64,000 bases of DNA from Amphibalanus amphitrite (taxonomy: Eukaryota; Arthropoda; Thecostraca; Balanomorpha; Balanidae): assembly GCF_019059575.1 (NCBI RefSeq), contig NW_024882199.1:124001-188000 (forward strand), written 5' to 3'. Position numbers and translations under genes: made by a program. Of the stretch, positions 57,000 to 64,000 are shown in pieces (position 1 is the stretch's first letter; every line of letters begins with the position of its first letter). Under the pieces are notes generated by a model that searched no databases, was not told where the DNA came from, and saw only the letters and a program-made list of their open reading frames with translations.

Positions 57000-58173
57000 C
57001 CCGCGCCCCGCTGGGGGGGGGGGCAGAATCTGCCCCCCCTCCCGTTTTTCGCCAATAACTTCTAAACGCTTACGCCAGCGACGTCAAACTTACGGTACCT
57101 TATCATACATCAATTTGACACGTTCCCTCAAAATTTGAGCGAAATCAGTCGGAAAATTTTTGAGAAATTGACGTTTTAGTGACGTCATGTTCGCCATTTT
57201 CGCATGAAAAACGGCAAAATTTCAAACGCCGCTAACATCTTCAGTTTTAAAGGAGTCAAGACGTAACAAAAAAGGTTATACGTGATCCTACTTTGTCTAT
57301 CAAATGGCTATCTCGGTTTTTGAAAATTTTGGATTTTGGCCCAAATTTTTTTCAAAAAACTGACTTTTTTGGAAAAATAATTATAAAATCCAAAATTTTG
57401 AGTGTATTCAAAAAACCGGAATGTATGTCAGAGAAGTGGTCTATATGCACCTACATACCAATTTTTAGAAGAATCGGTTCAAAAATGTGGGAGTTGTTCA
57501 AAATTTTATGACGTCACGACACACAAAATTTTTGAAAATGATTTTTTCGGAAGTTCTAGACCTTGTACGGAAACAAAAATAGCACCATTCGATTTGCCGT
57601 GAAAAACTGCATCAGATAGACACCTTTTTTGGCCTTAAAAACCAACATCAAAATTTGACCCCACTTGACCTGACCTTGACCTGACCTCGACCTGAAATTC
57701 GTCCAGAGGTGGTCCATATCACTTATTGAGTGTGCTTATTGAATTCTATGAGTAAAATGACCCATAAAACATGTGTCGCACATGCCCTTTTCTATATTTT
57801 GTTTTTGGTGACCTGACCTGGCCTGACCTGACCTTGACCTTGACCTTTGAATGACATTGTATGCAACGAATATTGTCTTGGTAGTCTAAGAACACGTTTT
57901 GGGCAATCAGTCTCAGTCCATTCTGCGGCAACTACGGTGCAAGGCCGATACTGCAGAAACTTGCATTTTGTACGCTTGACCTGACCTTGACCTGACCTCT
58001 GACCTACTTAAGCAAAAAAATTGGGCTCTTAAGATCCGCGTTGTTGAGAGCTTTCGATTGCCGTTTTCCCCGTCTTTCTACGACCATCGGTTCGGAAGTT
58101 AGACAGGGGGGGCAGAATCTGCCCCCCCCCCAGCAGGGCGCGTATGGCTGAATAGCCCAGCGGGGCGCGGGTT
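57000..58173 (-). mobile_element. TTAA element E11, GCAGAATCTGC core
   Basis: TTAA at 56996-56999 and 58174-58177. Single left end, double right end. Inverted relative of E1 over the whole length, including the GGTCA clusters at 57660-57700, 57810-57855 and 57975-58010 and TGACGTCA sites at 57180 and 57510. Confidence 0.85.
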
Positions 58174-58177
58174 TTAA

Positions 58178-59366
58178 CCTTCCAGGCGGTGGGGGGGGGG
58201 GCAATTTTTTGCCCCCCCTTTAGTTTTTTCGATATATCTCGAGAACCGCTGCGCCGATCGTCACCAAACTTTCAGTACCCTCCCGGGAGCAGCTAGCGCA
58301 CATGGTGACCAAAAATTTTTCCAAAGGCTATGATAGGTTGGCCGCTAATGACGTCAGAGTGACGTCATTTTTGCCATTTTCGACCCAAAATAAGGTTTCG
58401 CGGGAAGAGCTGTCAGGCCTACAGCTTTAGAGATACAGAAAAATGTTTCAGACATAAAAGGTGTAAAATTAAAAGGGCTACAAAACTGCCATTTCGGTTT
58501 TTCGATTTTTTTGGATTTTGACCCCCAAAAATCAAAACATAGATTTTTTGAATATAATAGCCAAAAAATCCAAAAAGTTTTTTGAATTTCGAAAAAACCG
58601 GAATATATGTGATAGCCCCTACCGCCTTCTATCTACATACCAAATTTGAGATCGATACCTCTTTTTTTGGCGAAGTTATAGCGAAAAAACTGTTCAAAAT
58701 TGATGACGTCAAATTTTCAAACTCAATTTTTAGCAATTCTAGACCTCGTAGCGCAAAACAAAGACCACCATTAGACTCCCCGTGACGAGCTGCATCGAAT
58801 CGATACCCATTTTATGCATAAATATCAACTTTTAAATTTGACCTTTTTTGACCTGACCTTGACCTGACCTCCACCAGAAAGTGACCCAAACCGTACCTGA
58901 TGGTCTTATAACCAACACCATTGAGTTGGAAATGAAAAACTGGCCATAAAACATGCATCGCATAACCTTAGTAAAGTTGGGCTCATGTGGTGACCCTTGG
59001 TGACCTTTGGTGACCTGACCTGTGACCTGACCTGGTATGACCAGTGACCTCTAATAGCAACATATGTACTAGACAACTGACGCCTTATCGCTGATTTTCG
59101 ACAAAATGCGTTTTACTCGGTGTTATAGCGCTTTCCCTAGAAGCCCCGTGAACGGTGAAACATTTTATCTTTGACCTGACCTGTGACGTCATCGGTGACC
59201 CCGAGGTCAATGAAATTTGGTTTCCTTCGACAAATTTGACAGGGCTATCGAACGCCGTTTGAATTTTCCGGATCCGTCCAGTAGTTTCGGAGATACGGGG
59301 GGGGCAAAAAAGTGCCCCCCCCCCCCACCGCGCGGAAGGTGGCTGGTAGGCCCACCGCCTGCCGGG
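58178..59366 (-). mobile_element. TTAA element E12, abutting E11
   Basis: It shares TTAA 58174-58177 with E11 and has TTAA at 59367-59370. Single left end (CCTTCCAGGCGGTGGGG), double right end, GCAATTTTTTGC/GCAAAAAAGTGC cores. It carries the paired TGACGTCA site at 58349-58368 and dense TGACCTGACC motifs at 58845-59045 and 59165-59210. Same subfamily as E2 and E4. Confidence 0.85.
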
Positions 59367-59370
59367 TTAA

Positions 59371-59466
59371 GTCGTACGATCTTTTGCGACATACGATCTT
59401 TATCATACGATCATTTCCCTACGATCTTTTTCCATACGATCTTTTGTCTTACGATCTTTTGTCACG
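59371..59466 (+). repeat. ACGATCTTTTGC minisatellite, right part
   Basis: Continues the array of 56603-56995 after the two TTAA elements. It ends about 165 bases before the TATA-like box of LRR gene 2, the same position as the ACGTACTTT array at LRR gene 1. Confidence 0.85.
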
Positions 59467-59659
59467 TAATCGGCAAGACGGACTGGCCGCGGCCCTGGCG
59501 CGGTGGTTATACAGAGTATAGGTGGCGCCACGATCGAAGGCGGCCAGCACGGGAGGGAATGCAGGCATGGTTACAGTTAGTAGGCAGTTGTTTCGATGAG
59601 GAATGATTACAGCGCAACCACTGGTAGTTGCATATATAAAGTAGTTTCATAGACTACTG
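59467..59659 (+). promoter_or_regulatory. Putative promoter of LRR gene 2, TATA-like box 59633-59641
   Basis: Conserved with 24515-24700 upstream of LRR gene 1 (actggccgcggccctggcgc; cgccacgatcgaaggcggcc; TATATAAAG). A 953-bp TA element separates it from the coding start, so the leader would be about 1 kb unless spliced or driven from within the element. Confidence 0.5.
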
Positions 59660-59661
59660 TA

Positions 59662-60614
59662 GGGTAAGGGCGGGTAAGAGGACGCAGGCGTCAAGAGTAC
59701 GCAGCAGCTGTTTCGGTTGCTTAGCAACGCCTCATCAGCGTCATCTCGAGTCCTAAGGAAGCTGTCTCTCACGCGGCTTCGATGGTGGAAGGTGGGCGCG
59801 CTACGGGTTCACTTGTCTTTTTTAGAGGCTTAGACGTGTTTTTCACATCGCTTTTAGACTTTTTGGGGTGCAGGAAAAGGTGTGACCTTCCTCAGGGAGC
59901 GGCAATAGAATTTTCATTTTTCCCTATCAAGATACCACGGGGAATCTGGTGTGTGTGTCAAGTCCCAATTGCTTACGCGACGACTGTGGCGCCAGCTCTC
60001 AGCCCGCTTTGTGTCTACCGTATGTGTCGGCCATGAGTACGCATTGCCGTGGCGGACAAGAGTACGCAGTTTTCCGAGTGCGTAGTTGTGTTGCATTAAT
60101 CAACTTAGTGCATCAGGCGCGCAACCCCTCAGCAGATTCACGGGATTGGCCAACAAGGTGGATGACACTCGGGGGGACGCCGAGCAGTTGGGGAAACCAC
60201 GAAGAGCATCACTGTTTCTGGTAGACCAGGGGGCATTTGCACGACCGCAGCGGGGCGCCTCGACTCTGTTAAGAGTGACCGTTTTAGTGGCTGCGGAAAT
60301 AAAGATAACAATAGTTAAATTACTTGCATGAATGCATTGATTCCAGCGAGTAGGAATGCATACACGTAGTGCGTACTCCACCCGCACGAAGTGCGTACTC
60401 TTGTACTGCCTATCGGGCAAGAGTACGCAAATGCAGGGTGTTAGAAAATTGCTTACGGTCACGCTTTAAATTGGACGTAGGCCGCTGTGGTCATGTCAGT
60501 TTGTGGACAAATGATCAGGCTTTATCGGAATATACTGATTGTAGCCGTAAACCAAAACCGAACGGCGTGAGACGACAAAATGCATTAGGTGCGTACTCTT
60601 GTACGGTCCTCCCC
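59662..60614. mobile_element. TA-flanked element G2, GGGTAAGG ends, in LRR gene 2 leader
   Basis: TA at 59660-59661 and 60615-60616. The left end GGGTAAGGGCGGGTAAGAG matches G1 exactly. The right end TGCGTACTCTTGTACGG and CCTCCCC is the imperfect inverse. Internal AAGAGTACGCA motifs occur in both orientations, as in G1. The uninterrupted paralogous site is 'ctactgTAtcacgc' at about 24697-24710 in LRR gene 1. Confidence 0.85.
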
Positions 60615-60669
60615 TATCACGCATATACTTATCGCATATACTTTGTATATTCATATATACATTCTACAT

Positions 60670-63600
60670 ATGACTGCAACTGCTGTTGCTAAGAATTGTT
60701 GTGCTGCCGCTCGGCTGTATGAGTACTGGCCGCGTCAGTGTCTGACACTCTGGTGTCAGTGGTGCAGCGGGGAGCTGGCGGCAGCTCTGTCCGACTGCAG
60801 TCAGCTGACACAGCTCTGTCCGACAGGGCCGGAGGTGACGGAGCCGAGGTGGCCGGGACGGTACTGGGGTCTGTCAGTGTCGCTCCAGGGGCAGGCTGCC
60901 GACACCATCAGTCACCTGGCTGACCTGGGACGGACGGTCACACTACTGGAGATATACGGTGAGCAGCGGCAGCACGGACAGGCCGCTGATATACGAGATC
61001 AGCGAATGGCGGACATCGAGTAACGGTGTGCCGTTGTCGGACCTCATGGAGACAGATGTGATACATAGCCAATGTGCTTTGAGAAATAATGAAGCCAATT
61101 GAGCTCCAAAATGGAGGAGGAGGACTGTACAATCAGTGATATATTCGCTCATAGTTAGTTGAACATACATATTGCGATTGCAATGCAATGTTCATTGCAC
61201 TTCAATGCATTGGCTGAACTGATTGTACGAGGGGGTATCGAAAAGTTCTGATCATCACATAGAAAATATAGACCGATTTTGTTGATTTTTGGTTGGTATT
61301 ATATTTGGTTATTAAGAACAATGTTCCCGCAACGAGAATCCTGAGAAGTGGTTTTATCTTATGTAGGAGAGACTTAGAAGTAAAAAAGATGAGCATTGGG
61401 CCCATTGAGGACCGAACCGTCATCCAGCTAATGCATTTGAAACGGTATCATACTGGTAAAATACATCAAGAACGTGAAATTAGTTTATGGCGAGGAAAGC
61501 CCATCTCATGCACTTACCGAAAATGAAGAAATAATTTTCAGCTTGGTTGCATGGCCCTTGCGGGGGAGTCAAGAAGTGAGTGACTACCAATGACTGACAA
61601 GGTGGTGACTGTGAAGGAAGTGGAGGACCTCATCCTTACAGATCGTCGTGTGACCTTTCAGATGGTTGTGCAACAGAAAGGTCTTAATGCTGGCAGTGCC
61701 TGAAAATATTATCAGCGAAGAACTACAGACGATAAAGGAGTCAGCCCGCTTAGAAGTTCGTGTGTCTACTTTGTTCAAGAGAAAAATGCGTCTTGGCCTT
61801 TCGAAATGAAAACTAGGCCTTTTTTAGGAAATTGAAGACATCTTCGATCATTTGATGACTTGTGACGAATGCTAGGTCTATGTGTATGATCCAGAGACAA
61901 AAAGATGGTCAAAAAGTTTAAGCACGGCACATCTGTCCTTCTTAAAAGGCGAAGATGCAGAAGCCGATATGGAAGGTCAAAGTTATCAGTGTTCTGGATC
62001 TGACGTAGGATAGTCATTACCGACTGTCTTGATGATGGTCGGATAATGACAAGCAAGCACTACTGCACACTTTTGAAGAAGTTGCGAGATGGCCTCAAGC
62101 AGAATCGCCGCAAAAAAAGCCAAGAAAGATGTTTTATCCGCACCGACAGCGCCCCCGCCCATTCGTCCTGAGCTGCAATTGAAGAAACAACATGATGTGG
62201 ACATTAAATCCTACCGCATCTAAGAAATTCACCTGACCGGGTATTAACTGACTCTTGATTGTTACGGGAGATTAAAAATTCACAGTATGGCCGGTGATTT
62301 AAGGACAGAAATGACGTCATTGATGAGGTGGAGCAGTGATTTACGGGACAGTGCGAAGGTCCTACAATGACCGCCTGAGGCAGCTCAAGAAACGATGCAA
62401 TAAGTTTGCGGTCATGTGTGGTGACTTGTAAAGGAGTAATGAACATCATGTAAAGAAATCAAATTTCTATCACATCTAATTCATGGTGATGATCAGAACT
62501 TTTCGATACCCCCTCGTATATCCATAGATAGCATGAACATTCATGTTATCATGCTCATTCATTCATTCATGTTTACCTATATGGCATATCATATAGAACC
62601 ACTGTTATACCATGGCTTACGGTTATCATGTTACGGTATACGGATTCATGTTATCTATGCGACATGTATTGCAGTCCGCTGCTGATCCTGTCTGTATGTG
62701 TGTCTGTGTGTTTTCCAGACTGTTCTGATCTCACGGCCGGCACCCTGGAGCCCCTCACCAGGTGCCCTCGGCTGAAGCGTCTCACCCTATCCGGCGGCGT
62801 CCCTGACACCGGGAGCCTGGAGCCCCTCACCAGGTGCCCTGAGCTGCGGTGGCTCACCCTGTCCGGCGGCGTCCCTGACGCCGTGCTGGACAGTCTCAGC
62901 AGCTGCCCCGGGCTGGAGTACCTTACACTGGGGGACCGCCAGCGGCCGGCAGAGACGGCCTTCACAGCAGCAGCGGTCACCAGGTCAGTCAGCAGACACT
63001 GGCGAGGGGTGTCCTGTCAGACACTGACACACTGACACTGACACACTGACGCACTGACACTGACACACTGACACTGACACACTGACACACTGACACTGAC
63101 ACACTGATACTGACACACTGATACTGACACACTGACACTGACACACTGACACTGACACACTGACACTAACACTGACACACTGACACACACTGACACACTG
63201 ACACGCTGACACACTGACACACTGACACACTGACACACTGATACACTGATAGTGACACACTGACACTGACGCATTGTCACTGACACCAACACACCGACAC
63301 TGAAATACTGACACTGACACTGACTCGTACGTCCGGCCGACTGGTGCCGCTGTGTTTGTGTGTGACGGCTCTGCTGCTCTGCTCTGTTACAGACTGGTGA
63401 AGTCGTGTCGGAAGCTGTGGGTTCTGTACCTTCACTGCACGGCAGACACCACCCGGGCCGTGCTGACCGCCCTGAAGGAGACGGACCTGGGCCGGGACAG
63501 TTTTGGCCGGTCCCGTATCATCTGTCTCAATGTCCCCGGTAGGTGAGAGGGCGCCGCGCGCCGCGCCTCTGACCAGTCAGTCCCTCACAACAGACGCTGC

Positions 63601-63898
63601 ACGGCGCCACCGGCCTCTCAGACACACACACTCGACCACCGCCGCAGGCCACGTCACGGACGGTGACGTGACGCGTCACGGCCACCACGGCCGACGGTGA
63701 CGTCACGTCAGCCGTCTGTCCTGTGTGTGACGTCACTGGCCGGCGGTGTGTGGACATGGCTGTACCGCTGTCTGTGTGTCTGTCTGTGTGTGAGGTGTCC
63801 ACCTCAGACGTGTCTCTGCTCTGTCCACAGAGGAGCTGTACCGTCAGCTGAAGAGACAGGAAGGCGGTGGGGTCAAAGTGTGGGAGTGGGAGGATTGA
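60670..63898 (+). CDS. LRR-like protein gene, copy 2 (four exons, 255 aa)
   Basis: Exons are 60670-60958, 62719-62983, 63393-63538 and 63831-63898, all with GT-AG borders and phases 1, 2 and 1. They total 768 bases including the TGA stop. Exon 1 is cysteine/leucine-rich with an LWCQWCSGELAAALSDCSQL segment. Exon 2 has two near-identical units of LEPLTRCPRLKRLTLSGGVP, then LDSLSSCPGLEYLTLGD, typical leucine-rich repeats of about 24 residues. Exon 3 continues LVKSCRKLWVLYLHC, and the C-terminus EELYRQLKRQEGG is charged. LRRs form a binding surface, and such repeats occur in F-box-like proteins, but I see no F-box. No signal peptide or membrane segment is evident. The first ATG is the one conserved with copy 1; upstream exons cannot be excluded. 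Intron 1 holds a dead mariner and intron 2 a TGACACAC-type minisatellite. Function unknown. Confidence 0.7.
61228..62516 (+). mobile_element. Mariner element with dead transposase, in intron 1
   Basis: 1289 bp flanked by TA (61226-61227, 62517-62518), with 31-bp perfect inverted ends (CGAGGGGGTATCGAAAAGTT ...). The plus strand shows mariner transposase remnants. KEVEDLILTDRR... is at about 61614, a GDE-like block reads CDEC-stop-VYVYDPETKRWSK at about 61862-61915, and YCTLLKKLRDGLKQ plus an RTDSAPAHS block (HxDNAPxH-type) lies at about 62058-62170. Several stops and frameshifts make it non-functional. The paralogous intron of LRR gene 1 has the empty site 'gattgcaTAtatcat' at about 25312-25326. 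Confidence 0.9.
63018..63330 (+). repeat. (ACACTG)n-type minisatellite in intron 2
   Basis: About 300 bases of ACACTGACACACTGAC units with single-base variants. It lies wholly within intron 2 of the LRR gene (62984-63392). Minus-strand frames (VSVCQC repeats) are by-products. Confidence 0.95.
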
Positions 63899-64000
63899 TG
63901 CGCTGCACTACCGACCGTGCAGTGATGAGCTGACTGCAGAGAGGCCGAGCCAGTCGGCCGGGGCCGCCAGCTGACTGCTGCCGTGTGTGCTGCACCAGCC
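63899..64000 (+). other. Start of presumed 3' UTR of LRR gene 2
   Basis: Follows the TGA stop directly. No polyadenylation signal is seen before the window ends. Confidence 0.4.

Noticed and set aside
62985..63320. Minus-strand cysteine-rich frames (VSVCQC repeats)
   Set aside because: Translation of the ACACTG-type minisatellite in intron 2 of the LRR gene.

Overview
The window looks like intergenic, transposon-dense chromosomal DNA from an animal. There are GT-AG introns, an L1/Tx1-type LINE, a mariner, hAT-like elements, many TTAA- and TA-flanked non-autonomous elements, minisatellites and satellites, and no operon-like gene packing. I cannot fix the species. An invertebrate, perhaps a crustacean, is a guess from the repeat character and the short-exon LRR genes. 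The long overlapping open frames in the GC-rich arrays are by-products of a stop-poor repeat, not genes.

Layout. 1-8.9 kb: a worn TTAA element, a roughly 195-bp higher-order satellite (2.9-5.8 kb) split by a TTAA element, and a GGCGC-rich tandem array. 9-19.4 kb: old dispersed repeats, an inverted-repeat foldback and three TTAA elements. 19.6-24.5 kb: two TA-flanked elements, one of them inserted in a 14-16 bp ACGTACTTTTGC minisatellite. 24.7-25.6 kb: the first leucine-rich-repeat (LRR) gene copy, which lacks its last exon. 26.8-30.9 kb: a probable CACTG-type element holding a plausible captured terminal exon. 31.4-37.6 kb: further TTAA elements, including a four-level nest. 37.7-56.6 kb: a macrosatellite of six roughly 2.43-kb monomers with Helentron-like ends. 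One dimer has inserted, inverted, into another monomer, and a Tx1-like LINE is flanked by 683-bp direct repeats. 56.6-59.5 kb: an ACGATCTTTTGC minisatellite split by two TTAA elements. 59.5-63.9 kb: the second LRR gene, with four exons whose splice phases all fit. Its promoter holds a TA element and its intron 1 holds a dead mariner.

The most notable signal is a family of 14 complete elements, about a quarter of the window. They are flanked by TTAA (less often CTAA or CTAT) and begin CCCGCGCC-like. At both ends they carry a G-run/palindromic core/C-run hairpin, and the core matches between the two ends of each element. One end always carries the terminal motif twice and the other once. The interiors are packed with AGGTCA and TGACGTCA motifs. 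Paralogous empty sites in the window verify several of these insertions directly.
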